The notes below the pieces were generated by a model, which worked only from the letters and a program-made list of their open reading frames with translations, ran no database searches and was not told the origin of the DNA. A stretch of DNA of 64,000 nt from Lingula anatina (lineage: Eukaryota > Brachiopoda > Lingulata > Lingulida > Lingulidae): contig NW_019774525.1 in assembly GCF_001039355.2 (NCBI RefSeq), forward strand, positions 96,117 to 160,116, written 5' to 3'. This document shows positions 1 through 12,737 of the stretch, piece after piece (position 1 is the first letter of the stretch; each line of letters opens with the position of its first letter). Both the position numbers and the translations under genes were made by a program.

Positions 1-254
1 TCACTTAATCCCCTAATGTATGAACTTTCCAATACCACTTAGAAAATTTGGAACTATTAACTTACATTTTGACCACCAAGAGCGAAATTCACCAGTCTAT
101 CTCCATTATGAAGGTAAATGAAAAACTAAAAACTTGGGTCAACTGATCCTAATTCTGTGAATAGTCTTGGATATGGCTATGGGGATTTATGGAAAAGTAC
201 ACTTATTTCCATGAAATAAAAAAACTGTATAACTCTCATTGTGAGTCTTAATGT

Positions 255-450
255 AATTTCCTTGTTCTGTCAGACCTCTAGAAGGCATAAAACCCAGCAC
301 AGCAGTATTGTGACTGTCTCTTTATTATAATTTCCATGGTCTATTAGACCCTAGGAAACACAAGACCCATTACAGCAGTATAATGACTGTCTTTGATATA
401 ATTTTCATGTTCTATTAGACCCCCAGAAAGCGTAAGACCCGGCACAGCAG
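255..450 (+). repeat. Tandem array of decayed copies of a LARP1 exon start
   Basis: Three successive segments (255-328, 329-399, 400 onward) align with each other. Each has an AATTT/CATG-like lead, a TCTRTYAG acceptor-like site, then ACCYY-AGAAARCRYAARACCC and CAGCAGTA. The third copy is the real exon start at 419. The two upstream copies keep the acceptor-like AG but diverge after the CAGCAGT block. The second copy has an early stop in the LARP1 frame. Confidence 0.75.
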
Positions 451-3356
451 TAACCCTCCTGTGGAGAGCCACGTGGGATGGATCATGGACTCTAAGGAAC
501 ACAAACCAAGTGGCCGAGAGAGAACCGTCTCTGGAACGTCTCTGTCAGCAAGGTGGGGCATGGCTTTAACTTTGTCAGGAGTGTTGTATTGAGATGTGAT
601 ATTAGACATTAAAGGAATAGGCTTGTCTTTGGAGATATGTCTAGTGTCAAAATGTCCAGTATATTTATTAGCTACTAAAGATGCTATTACAAGCAATTGA
701 AATTGGTGCATTCTTGTGATTTCAGCTGTCATAAGTTGCTCAGTATGGATGTGATAACGAAAAAAGAACAACTGTTGAAATTCATTCAATATTTCTGATT
801 CCAGTCCATCAGAGACGGTGTTGTCCAGCACCCCGCACACCTTCCCTGCCTTCCAACACCCGTCACACTCCTTACTGGAGGACAACGGCTTTGTCTGGCA
901 CGTCTACCATAAGTATCATGCTAAGTGCTTGAAGGGTAAGTTATGGTAGCAGTGATATGCAGGCAGAGTTAGCCCAGTCATGCCCTTCATGGTAATGTCT
1001 TTTATGTAAGATGAGGACAAGTCCTGTTTTGAGTGTGCATTACAGTGCATATTTTGAAGATGTCTTTTGAGAAGTGTTTAGCTGAAAGATATCCCGTTAT
1101 GTGATATATAGTGAGCATGAGGCAAGCATAACAGTTTGTGTATTCATATTTTTAAAATGTGTCGGCATAGTCTAGCAATCGTAGTTTTTAGAATATATTA
1201 TTGTTAAGAAAAATTAGATGAATCTCATAAAGTTAATGTTGCGCTTTAGAGAGCTGGCATTGAATTCAATCCAGATTTTCAGATTCAGATTATATTTTAA
1301 GAAAAATGACCTTCATCTGTGGACTTATTTCAGAGCGTAAAAGACTTGGTGTTGGAATGTCTCAAGAGATGAACACACTGTTCAGGTTTTGGTCTTTCTT
1401 CCTGCGTCAGCACTTCAACAAAAAGATGTACCAGGAGTTCAGACAACTTTGTCTGGAAGATGCCAAGGCTGGTTATAGGTGAGAAGGAGAATAACTTCTA
1501 CCTGTGAACTTGGGTGTTGGGTCCCTTGATAAATGTTCAGAGTTTTTTTTTTTTCTTAACCTAGGTTCGTGCCTGCTTTTTAGTTTTTTGCAATGTGATC
1601 ATTCAGTGGCAACAAGTGAGGCTAATATTTCTGATCTACCTGGGTCTTGTTTCACAAAAGAAAACTCTAGTCAGAACTGCGTCCAAACTGCAATACTGAA
1701 TTTTGTGTTCAGCTTTGCTCAAGGAGAGATTTAAAAATAAATTCTTAGAGGTGGAGAGATTTACTTTAGCTAGTCAGCTAGAACAAGTTGATGACGACTC
1801 AACCAATTTTTTTTTTTTTATACGGAATATGTTTACTTCAGATATGGCCTGGAGTGTCTGTTCCGCTACTACAGCTATGGCCTAGAGAAGAGGTTCCGAC
1901 CTGAAGTATTCAAAGATTTCATGGAAGACACCATTTCTGATTATGAAAGTGGTAGGAAATGGTCTTCATCTTCAAACTTATTATTTGTTAAAATTAAAAT
2001 TTTTTTTGCATATAAAATATGCACAATTGATGAAGGTGTTATTTTACTGTACATAGTTCACTTTTTATATATTTGTTGGCTTTGGAGTTGCCTTGAAATT
2101 TTGTTGTAATTGTAATTAACAGACTCTTAAACTGTTCCAAGACAAATGTTGCCAAAAAGTTGAGTGTGCAGTTTTTAATTTTTTCTGATCTCTTCATGTA
2201 AAGTCTTTTAACTATTATTAAGAGGCCCAGAGTCAGTTGAAATTTTGACTCCAATGGGTTCTCCTTGAATGACTGTTAATTTTGAAAATTTCATCAAAAT
2301 TTGTTAAGAATGTTTGAGGCAATCTTGCCTACAAACAAACAGACAGAGAAACCTTTGCTGATGAAAATACAAAACATCACCTTGATGGCCATTGCAATAA
2401 TTGCAACCATATTTTTATTCGATGATTTTCAGGTCAGTTGTATGGGTTGGAAAAGTTTTGGGCTTTCCTGAAATACTCTAGAAAGAACACTCTGGAAGTG
2501 GAACCCAAGCTGAAGGGCTGGTTAGCCAAGTACAAGAGACTGGAGGATTTCAGAGTGGATCAGGTCACCCTTTTGCTAAATAATTTCTAATTGACAGTAT
2601 GAAAAGGCAGATTTTTATTTATTGGTTTCACTTACTATTTCTGCTGCTTTGGGCCAGTCGATTCTTAGACCCTTTTGATTCTAAGTGTAAATGGGCCATA
2701 AAGTTTTTAGCACCGACTGTGGAAATTTATTCCTTAAGAAATTTACATCATATTACCCCTAATCATCTGCACCTTATGGATATACATGTTTGATTTTTTG
2801 ATTTTGCTTCTCACAGGTGGAGGAAACTGCTGAAGGCAAGCAAGAGGTCCATTTCAGTAGCATATCTGGCAGAAGTCGCAATCTCTCTGAGAGTGGCGGA
2901 AAAAGGGCAAGAAAGTCCTCCGAGAGCAAAGGAGATGGTGCTAGCGGAAGTGGAGGGCGTCGTTCAAGACACTCCTCTTCCCACAATCAACCCGACCAAG
3001 GCAAGTCCGAAAGTGCAACAGCTAAAGGAGTGGACCATACCAAGCATCCCAAGCACATACCTAGTGACCAATCTAAGAAAGCAGATGGCAAATCTAAAAC
3101 TGACCAATCAAAAAAGGATGAGAAGGGAAAAGGGGACAGCCATCATCATCACCAGCAGACCAGCAAGTCGCACACCGCCAAGTCACATGACCATGGATCT
3201 AAGTCACATGACCACACTTCTGTAAAAGGTGCTCAAGCAAAATCCGCTGCTCAGGCCCAGGGCAGCGATCAGACTAAAACTGCTACTCAAGCAAGCTCAA
3301 AAAGCCAAGAGAGTAAAGGAGAAACAATAGAGGATTCTAAGACTACCAAGGGTTGA
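419..3356 (+). CDS. LARP1: LARP1, La-related protein 1, 3' part (six coding exons, 5' end off window)
   Basis: LARP1 binds the cap and first bases of TOP mRNAs and couples their translation and stability to mTORC1. Coding exons: 419-552, 805-935, 1334-1478, 1842-1951, 2433-2563, 2817-3356. All have GT/AG borders and compatible phases, and they total 396 codons plus TGA. The first exon encodes [20 protein letters not shown], nearly the human linker. The next exons give the DM15 helical repeats: [17 protein letters not shown], then [20 protein letters not shown], then [18 protein letters not shown], then [15 protein letters not shown], ending LEDFRV. These include the Arg and Tyr positions that line the cap pocket in human DM15. 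The last exon is a 179-codon tail rich in Ser, Lys, His and Gln, less conserved than DM15. The La motif and RRM must lie to the left. Product identity is near certain; the exact exon ends are read by eye. Confidence 0.95.
2279..2350. repeat. Dispersed repeat with TTTCATCAAAAT...CAAACAAACA motif
   Basis: This lies in the last long LARP1 intron before 2433. It shares the layout 'TTTCATYAAAAT... then CAAACAAAC' with segments at 9160-9240, 16845-16905 and 19676-19750. The family looks like the conserved end of an old interspersed element. I cannot name it. Confidence 0.45.
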
Positions 3357-4299
3357 AAATGTCAAGATCAACCCAAGTGATATACAAACCTGTAGAGGAC
3401 AGCTCAGTATTCATACATGTCTCTTCATTCTGGTTTAAGGCAGCTGGAAAAAAAAGACTTGCTTTCTTTGGCCATGATGATAGATTATTGATTTGTCTTG
3501 ATCTCGGTAGGAAAAAAGTAGAAACAACCGTATACGGAAAACTGCATTAGTTTTTAAGAAGAAAGGAAGAAATTTGAAAAACTAGTTTTCGTGTTTGAAA
3601 TGGTAACCCACAAGTGGGGTCTTAGGAGGCCAGCCATCATTTTGAATTCAAGCGTGTTTTCTTGCATATATATAATTGTAGGTATACTTCATGATAATTG
3701 CCACCATCACCTGTGCTTAAGTAAAAAAAATGCTTAGTATTGGTACACGTTTTCACTTTGAAATATTGGGCTGTGGGAATGAGTGGTTGTAGACTAAGAC
3801 CATTAATCTGTTTGTCCAATGTATTTTGTGGCTATTGTTGTGCAGAGGTTGATTGGGATCTGGAAAAAAAGAAGACAACAGCAAAGGGATTGTTTTATTT
3901 TTCCTTCTTTCTTTTTGAGTGCTGCAGAGGAAATGCTTACTAAGTTGTAAATAGTGAAAAAAAAAGTTTGGTCTGTGAAATTGTACAGCAGTGCTGTATT
4001 GAGAATATAGTGGTGGATTAGTTTTGAGGTTGGTAACAGTAGAGATAGTAGAGCATACAGACATAATATTATATAATGTAGTTATACATATAACACACAT
4101 ATATATATCTGTTAATGTCAACGATTTTGTTTATATTTTAACCTTTTCTACTAGAAGACCAAGTTTCTACTAGAAGACATCAGTTTGGTTGAGGAAGGGT
4201 GTGAATTTTATTACTGGCTTGCAGTGAGTTGCTTAAAATTTATTGTTAAAAATGAGATGGCCAAGTTGGAGGTGGTGTTGCGTGCTCCTTATAGGGTGT

Positions 4300-4305
4300 C
4301 TTATC

Positions 4306-4353
<48 letters not shown>

Positions 4354-4358
4354 ATAAG
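4300..4358. repeat. TA microsatellite inside a perfect inverted repeat
   Basis: CTTATCCA at 4300-4307 and TGGATAAG at 4351-4358 are exact reverse complements. They enclose about 40 bases of alternating TA, which is itself self-complementary, so the whole block can fold as one hairpin or cruciform. Confidence 0.8.
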
Positions 4359-7223
4359 TAACTAAGCAATCAATATTTTGTTGAAGCGTTAAACGGTTTA
4401 AGGTGTATATTTTCTAGGCGTGGTATATTAGTCTGGTCAGTGTGAGAGGAAGCTTTGGAGATGCATCCTCGGCTTTTAAAGTTAAAATGTTGACTGTTTT
4501 CCCCCTTAAACTGCAACTAGGGTATGAAGATGAATTCCCTTTGACCATCTAGAGCAGGGGCAGGTTTCTACCTTCTTGGTTTTCTAGAAGACATCTGGAG
4601 ACATATTTCAGGATATTTCAAGTTTGAATTTCACTGTGGAGTACCGTAGGCGAAGCTGTGAGCATTGGAAGATAAAATCTACCCCTTGAGTGTATAGGAC
4701 AAACCCATTAATTATATACATCCTGTGCAAAAAAAAGCTTACATCATATAGATTATAATGGCAGTATGATTCAGAAGTTTCCCATATCTTTTCATTCATT
4801 TTTATTTATGAGCTTTTTTTAGCAAAGAAAAAAAAATCGATGTAATGTAGATAGTCTTTAAAGTTCGAAGTTCAGCATGTACAGGGATGAAGGGATTAAA
4901 AAATTAGCTGCCAATAATATTAATGGTGACCGTGATGTCAGTTCATATTAGACACAGCCTTTACTTGAAAATGCTTTGCTTATTTGCCAGTTAGTTGAAT
5001 ATGAAAATTGACCAGCAAGAACTGCCCATTTGTAAATTATATTCTGGAAATAAATATAAGTCTGTAAGCAAAGTGTAAGGAAAAAAATATATAAAAAGAT
5101 GAAAATACAAAAAAGGAATATAAAACCGAATGCTTGTGTGACAATGATGTGAGTTGCTTATGTAGGACTTTGTCATAAATTACGATAATTCTACGAGAAT
5201 AATGCAGGGCTATATCAGATGGTGCAACATCACAGTCTAGAAAATAACCAAAGGTTTACTTTTCAGGGAACTTGGTCAATCTGGTGTCTATACAAAGTAA
5301 ATGCAGTTCACTGCTCAACTGTTTGAATAATACAGTGACTATTTCAATATGCTACAATAAGATGAAATCTTTTTCCAATATGTTTAGTAGTTATCCAACG
5401 GATGAGGATACAACTTTTTTTCTTTGGTGTCTTAGTCTATGGTAAGAACAGAAAGCTAGCACTTAAAAGAAATTGTGATAATATTTAAATAGGGATTGAA
5501 TGTTACATTTGTCTGCAGCTGCCAACCCTTTTAATATGACCCTAATGTGATTATCTGCACCATTTAGATTGCTTGTTAGAAGGAATTGAATGTGTCATGG
5601 TCCTCCGAGTCTTCCAGGTTTTTTTTGAAAGTTTAACACTGGATGATTTGATTTGAAAAATGAGCGATGGCTGCTTATTTGGCTAACTGTATGTGTGCCC
5701 CCCCCCCCCACTTCATTCATCCTCCCCATCATTTCATTCCTTTGATGAAGCATATAGACACACACACAGAGTGGAGGATTTCAATTGATGAATAACTCGG
5801 CTGAATGTTTGCTTCTGATGGCAAATTAACTTGAAAAGGGAGAGGAAGGGATGGGAGGGGATTGCAGAGTCCATTTGAAGGAAATTGACACATTTGATGC
5901 ATATTTATAATTTATATTGGATGACTTCATGGTACCAATCCTTTGGCTCTAATGGAATGGGGTACTCTTGTGGTTAAAGGAATGACATTAGCATAAAATT
6001 TCTGTATTATATTTAGGACAAGCCTGTCGTGTTATAAAAGTGTTACGAGTTTGCCAACTTGTATTAACTGACATATACTAGCTGTAAGTTCTTCAGTATC
6101 TGGTATCTGGCCAAGTGGCTTCCTGCAGAGTTTCAGAGATCATTGAAACTCCAGCCCCTGCTTTGCCAAACTGTGGAGTAAACCCTACATGCACTGGGTT
6201 TGTGTATGTGATGTATTAGATTACAAGTAGTGAAAAAAAAGTTAGGTATTCAATTTGTATTCAGTGATATTGACGTCCTTAGCAGCTTACCATGTTGAGT
6301 AATAATAAGTAAGTTTTCACTATGCAGGGACAGAAGAAAAAAATGCACATACTCATCTTTTCTGTGGATAAACAAGATGTACAGTTATTATGTTTTATTA
6401 TTATTATAAATATTATTACCATTGCATCGTATTTTAAGCTTGGTGGTAATTACATATATCTATTCAGCATAACCCGATTAATAATTAAGTGCAAAGAGTT
6501 AGGTTTTGTGGTAACTAGATGGCAGTTTGTTATTATTATTATTATCATAATTTTAAATTCACTTTGGGTTGTTGATTTGTTCATTACATTATGATATTTG
6601 TGTTGTGTGATTCTGAATGCGTGTATGTAGAATGATGTTTTTTGCTTTTATGCTACAGAAAAAAAAATGGGTGTAATTTTATTTAGTTCAATTTACCATG
6701 ACTGGGATTAGAGAGAGCCAGGGAGAAATGACTGGAATAGAAATACTGGATGTCAAATTAAGTGCAAATAACACGCAATGGATTGAAATTGAAGCTAAGA
6801 AGAGGGTGAACTTTGCAAAGTATACAAAAATGCAGTTTGAATTGTGTTTTAATTATATATCTTAGCCAAAACATTTGGTTAATATTAAGTTGTTTTTTAA
6901 AGTTATTCTGTTGTGAATAGGAATTTTTTTTTCTATAAATTTGAGACACTAAATCAGTGTCACTTATTTTCAGTGTAATTAAGTCAAACAATACTGTCTT
7001 TACATGTTTTGTTGAGGCATTAATTCTGTACCCTTTATCATGTTGATTCAAAAAGCTCGTGGCATGAAGAGCCATATACTGATGGTTTGCTGAGGTGTGC
7101 CACTTCCATTCAAACTAGATGGGCTCAGAAGCATAGTAATGACCATATGGCTTTTTATCCCGTCATCCCAGCCATCCAACTGACATCTTGGATTTATGAG
7201 AGCAGGTGTTATCTATATCTAGA

Positions 7224-7368
7224 GCCGCATTCAGAACAGTGGACCCACTAAAAAAGCTTGCTCTCTAATCCGCTAATAGACACTGAATAGATACCCTGTG
7301 GGGAAGTATTCAAGTGGGTTGGCCATATTTGACCCTTGGACTAGTTAGTCCACAGTTCTGAATGCGGC
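7224..7368. mobile_element. Foldback MITE, family B (GCCGCATTCAGAAC termini)
   Basis: The left end GCCGCATTCAGAAC is the reverse complement of the right end GTTCTGAATGCGGC. Inner segments also pair: AGTGGAC with GTCCAC, plus TTGACCCTTGGACTAGTTAGTC. About 145 bp with no coding capacity. Related copies lie at 11436, 12962, 16910, 18252 and 30315. Confidence 0.8.
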
Positions 7369-8796
7369 CTAAAGAATCATTTCTGCTAGCAGTGTATCAA
7401 ATATGTTGGCAGACATTGAAGCCACTGATTTCTTCAGAGATTTGCATTGTTCGTCAATATCTGGTCAGATGGAAACTGGCAGTGCTTACTTTGCATCAGT
7501 ACAAATCATCAGTGTATTGTTCATATGTCTCCTGTTCACTTCTTTTGGAGCAAAATTATGTGAGAAGAGGGGGAGGGGGGTCCCATTAACCGTTTGGTCC
7601 AACAGAAACTCTAAACTAAATTAGTTGTGTTTTAAGAAGTTAAGAGAATAAGTGAAATTTTGACAGGTTGACCAGTTTTTAAAAGCGAACTTACAGTTTC
7701 TCATTTTTTGAATAACAAGGACTTGAAAGGCTGTTTTATTTATAATTTATAGGTTTCCAGTTTGGAAAATCAAATTCTTTTGCCTGCTATCCCATACAGT
7801 TATTTCGCACTTTTGGTAAATATGTGGATAAAAAAAACCCTGGTGGTGAGAATAGAGTGAACAGAGGGCAAAGAAGAAAATAGTTACTGGTGCTCTGTAA
7901 TCCAGTTATAGCTATTGTTTGTGTGAACTGGGTTTTAATTTTCTGTGAATATGCTACAAGTCTACCTTGTATTATGTCAGTGCTCTATATGTTATGTTGC
8001 AAATTTGATTCAGTTTGAAGTGTATCTCATATGCATCACATTTAACCTTACATATATGTGTCCGTCAATGAAAATCCATATAAAGATATATGTATCTTTA
8101 CTTGTTATTATAAGTAGTAGCAGTTGTGGGTAAATTGGGATTATTTAACCATTTAGTTCTTTACTTGTGTTATTGAACCAGACATGGTTATGTTTTGTTG
8201 AAAGTAGATCATTATACTCTGTTGTCATGCATTATTATTATAATTAATAGAAGTATAATAGTATTATTTAGAAGTTACTAGTGTAGTTGGGGTAGTTGCA
8301 GAATAAAAGAAATAACCCAACTTTTCATTGTCTCATTTCTTTGCTTCTCAGTTCAACTCTGTCTAAGATAATATTGAGGAAGCTGTACTGTTTGTAACGA
8401 TTTTACACTTCAGTTTTGAATTTTAACCATTCTAAATTTTCACTTAAAGTTATTTCCCTTAAACTATCTAAATTACCCCCCCCCCCCAAAAAAAAAAAAC
8501 AAAAAAACCTTTAGCTTTTTCTATGTGTAATCTGTGACCAGAGTATGCCAAATACAATTTGTATGAATACATCTAAGAAGCCATATGTGATAACAGTCAC
8601 AGTGGTAACTATATTCCATATTTCCTCTGTTTAAATTATGAACGATCTGCCTCCATATTTCTTCTGGATTTCCACTACAAGTTTTTGACTTTGTTTCAAC
8701 TGCAGATATCTTTATGCAAGAATCATGAATGATTTTTCAATTAACAGTTGTCAATTTTCAGTTGGTAGATTCTGCCCTGCTCAATAGGTGTCGCCA

Positions 8797-11151
8797 CTAC
8801 ATTCTTCCCACTGGTTTTATTCCCAGAATGTTGAACCCAGCAGCCATGATGGAAGCTGCAGCCTCACAAAGAAGCAGACGATTCATGTTCACCTTGAGAA
8901 TCTCCCCTGAAAGTAATAAAGTAATAGATATATTCTAATTAAATGGCATCATCAATTCTCATATTCTTTTTTTTTTAGCAGCAGAAATCAGTTCAGTTGA
9001 CACATTTGAACTGCATGATCTCATAAGTGATTTACTGACAAAGTCCATATCACTAGTAAAGCACTTACATATTGCAAACCTTCACCAAGAAAAATAATTA
9101 ACTTATAATTAACCATTAAACAATGGAACACCACCAAAATCTTGTAACTTTAAAGTAAGACCATTTGTGACCCATCTAGAAAATTTCATTAAAATCAGTC
9201 AATAACTTTTTGAGCCAAACAGGTGTTAAACAAACAAAAAATCAAACAAGTGAAAACAAAAATAACTAGAGGATCAGAGAGGCGATACCGCCTCCGAATA
9301 TTGTACCACCAGCTGGAGCAAGCGCATTCGTATAGACCCCCACATACACAAAATAAGGGACACAGCCACCAGTCTTTTGCTTGACAAGCTGTAAAAATGC
9401 AATCAACAAGAATTTTCAAAATATGCAATAAAATATATCAAAANCCTTGACGGAGGTAAATATCAGTGATAACAGTATAAAAAAAAAACATGAATACAAT
9501 ACATAATGTTCCACTCACCAGTCTTCTTGTCCTTTTCTACACAGTAACATGCATCATAGAACTCTGTGAAAGTGGTGGCCATTTCATACAAGTAATCGCA
9601 TAGAGTGTGCATGTAAAGATCCTCCGCCACTTTCAGGATAATTTCTGGGAATTTCACGATGCATTTGGCCAATTTCCATTCCTTGGGATGGTCCACTTTC
9701 CAAGATTCTGTGCTCTTGGAGGCTTCTTTAAGTTGCTCTGGTGTAACTCCAGCAGTTCGAGCAATTGATCTGAAAGTTAAGTACATTTTTAAAAAAAATA
9801 AAACCAGTACATACTAAAATATAACCAAAGCTTTGAGGGAGTTATAATAATTATTGTGTTAAGTTTAAGATATGGCATAAGAACTATTTTTCAAATTGGT
9901 AATCATTCAATGATACATATAGTTACACATAAATATGCCAATCACCAAACCTGCCCAGAGTTCAACACACATAATGCAGAGCTTTAAAAATGAAGTCATT
10001 CATCGTAATTAAAATTACAATGCAATAAATATTACAATAAACAAAACTCTGTGGAGAGTGAAAGAAAGATCATGTATGGGTCAGCAGGAGGGGAATAGAA
10101 GGTTGGGGGGGGGGGGGGGAGGAAGAGGAGGAGTAACTCACTTTATTCTCATGTAGGCATACAGAAGGTACACTGCAGTATTTCCCTTGTCATCCAACAT
10201 CTGAAAATAGAAACAGATAAAAATCTTTAATTTTGCAAAGGTGGCAAGAGGATGAAATTTCTGTTCTCCTGTAACAGGTTTTTCTCTCTATTTACTTCAT
10301 TGTAATCAAACTGAACATCAGGCATCTTCACTCTAGTTTGTCAATGCAGGGCCTGATCCAGGATTATCAGAAGGGGGGTCCGCAGATGCGAAGCTGCCCT
10401 CCCAACTCCCATGGCGTGGTATTTTAGAGGGAAAACTGTGCCATTCAGTACTGTTTAGAACTATGATTCAGCTAGACAAAATTCTAATTTCAAGAAGAGA
10501 CCATTGGTGTGATTTTTTTTCAGAAATTGAAAGGGCGGGGGGTCAGGACACCCCTCCCCCTTAAATCCGCCACTGCAATGTATAGGTGTTGTATTCAATA
10601 TGTACTACATGTAACATAAGCTGAATAAGGTTCATATCTCATTTCAAATTAAAGGTGAAAACACAGCTCTTGGTTGACATAATGTGAATTTTAATTCATC
10701 CTTAATCTATGCATACAGCTACTTGTTATGAAAAGCTGCATCTTGCTTCTGCATTATAAGATATTTAATATATTAGTATCTTTAGGCAGTATAAGATATT
10801 AAACAAATTTTACCAAAGGAATAGACAGAAATATGTTATGGACTTTTATTTACTTTACCTAAAATAAACTTTTTCAAAACCAGGCATGAGGTTTGCACTC
10901 GAGCCAAAATCCCGTATAATCTTTCTCTTAAGCCAAAACCCCAAGTAATGGTTCAAAACCCAGCAATTTTTTTTCACCCAAGCAAAACCCCAGTGATGGC
11001 TTAATACCTTGTCAAAGGAGAAGACATAATCATTAGTTCTGTTATGAGATAAGTCGGCATATTTAATGCACCCGTAGGCAACGGCTTCCTGAGCTGCTTT
11101 CAACTCCTCGGGAGTCAGTACCTAAAATGATAATTTAATGATTTTCACACT

Positions 11152-11211
<60 letters not shown>

Positions 11212-12681
11212 CTTTATCAAAAGAGGGCAAAACATGTGAAGTGTACACACTTATCTTACACATGGCCCTCTGGGGAGTTAGCACAAAACATTGTGTTAAT
11301 GAATAAAAGATGAATAAATTAATGAAATTAAAATAATAATGAAGTAAAACAATAATGAATTTATAGAAATATGCTAAAGACCCATTTGAAATTGAAAAAA
11401 AAAGTAAGGCTTTAAATTTAGAACAAAATTTTAAAGCGCATTCAGAACAGCTGGCTAACAGATCCGCAGATTAAATATAGCTGACCCACTTGAATGCTTG
11501 TTGCGTAATCCCCACATGGAATTTTTTTTTTTTTTATTCACAAAAAGACAAACAAAAATACATATGTAGACACACACACAAACACACACACACACACACA
11601 CAATAACACACAAAGCATTCATTATACATTAAGTAAACATGAAATATATGTAGATAGCCGGACTACATACAAAACAGTATATTACAAGTGATGCTGCACA
11701 TAACAAGATACAAACATTTTACATTTTACATAGAAGAAATTAGCGAAAAAGTAAAGTAAATTTATAAGTGGAGAAACTAGTCAAAAATGGAATCCCAGGT
11801 TCTCCACTCTGTAAGAATTTATACAGTGTCTAATCAGGAATTAAGCGGCAAGCTTTTTAGTGAGTCGCCATATTTGATCCATGGATCTGTTAGTCTGGTG
11901 TTCTGATTGTGCTCTTAGTCAACTTATACCCAAGATAAATTAGCAATCAAAGGCAGTCCATTTAAATGAAATAATGTACATGACCTATAAAAAGACAGTA
12001 ACGGTAAGAAGAGTAGCACTGGCTCTGGTTATGTGAATGCTAATAGCATTTAGCAAGTNNNNNNNNNNNNNNNNNNNNNNNNNNNNNNNNNNNNNNNNNN
12101 NNNNNNNNNNNNNNNNNNNNNNNNNNNNNNNNNNNNNNNNNNNNNNNNNNNNNNNNNNNNNNNNNNNNNNNNNNNNNNNNNNNNNNNNNNNNNNNNNNNN
12201 NNNNNNNNNNNNNNNNNNNNNNNNNNNNNNNNNNNNNNNNNNNNNNNNNNNNNNNNNNNNNNNNNNNNNNNNNNNNNNNNNNNNNNNNNNNNNNNNNNNN
12301 NNNNNNNNNNNNNNNNNNNNNNNNNNNNNNNNNNNNNNNNNNNNNNNNNNNNNNNNNNNNNNNNNNNNNNNNNNNNNNNNNNNNNNNNNNNNNNNNNNNN
12401 NNNNNNNNNNNNNNNNNNNNNNNNNNNNNNNNNNNNNNNNNNNNNNNNNNNNNNNNNNNNNNNNNNNNNNNNNNNNNNNNNNNNNNNNNNNNNNNNNNNN
12501 NNNNNNNNNNNNNNNNNNNNNNNNNNNNNNNNNNNNNNNNNNNNNNNNNNNNNNNNNNNNNNNNNNNNNNNNNNNNNNNNNNNNNNNNNNNNNNNNNNNN
12601 NNNNNNNNNNNNNNNNNNNNNNNNNNNNNNNNNNNNNNNNNNNNNNNNNNNNNNNNNNNNNNNNNNNNNNNNNNNNNNNNN

Positions 12682-12737
<56 letters not shown>

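Larger units (their letters stand above)
3357..8796 (+). other. LARP1 3'UTR and convergent intergenic region to RARS1
   Basis: No coding exon is supported between the LARP1 stop and the RARS1 stop. The sequence is AT-rich with T runs, a TA microsatellite hairpin (4300-4358), a C run (5700), a short foldback element (7224-7368) and a C/A run (8476-8502). Possible LARP1 polyadenylation signals include AATAAA within 5048-5056 and near 8304, but I cannot choose between them. Much of this may be 3'UTR, since LARP1 transcripts often have long ones. Confidence 0.5.
11157..12058. repeat. Left flank of an assembly gap, duplicated on the right
   Basis: From the ATA microsatellite to TAGCAAGT this is repeated at 12682-13584 with a constant offset of 1,526 bases. 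The left copy stops exactly at the first N. It lies in the RARS1 intron between exons 14779-14884 and 11008-11121. Confidence 0.9.

Noticed and set aside
415-885. 156-codon minus-strand frame
   Set aside because: Antisense to two LARP1 exons; no family resemblance.
9195-9428. 77-codon minus-strand frame beside the RARS1 last intron
   Set aside because: It lies in repeat-derived intron sequence; the RARS1 exons on either side join in phase without it.
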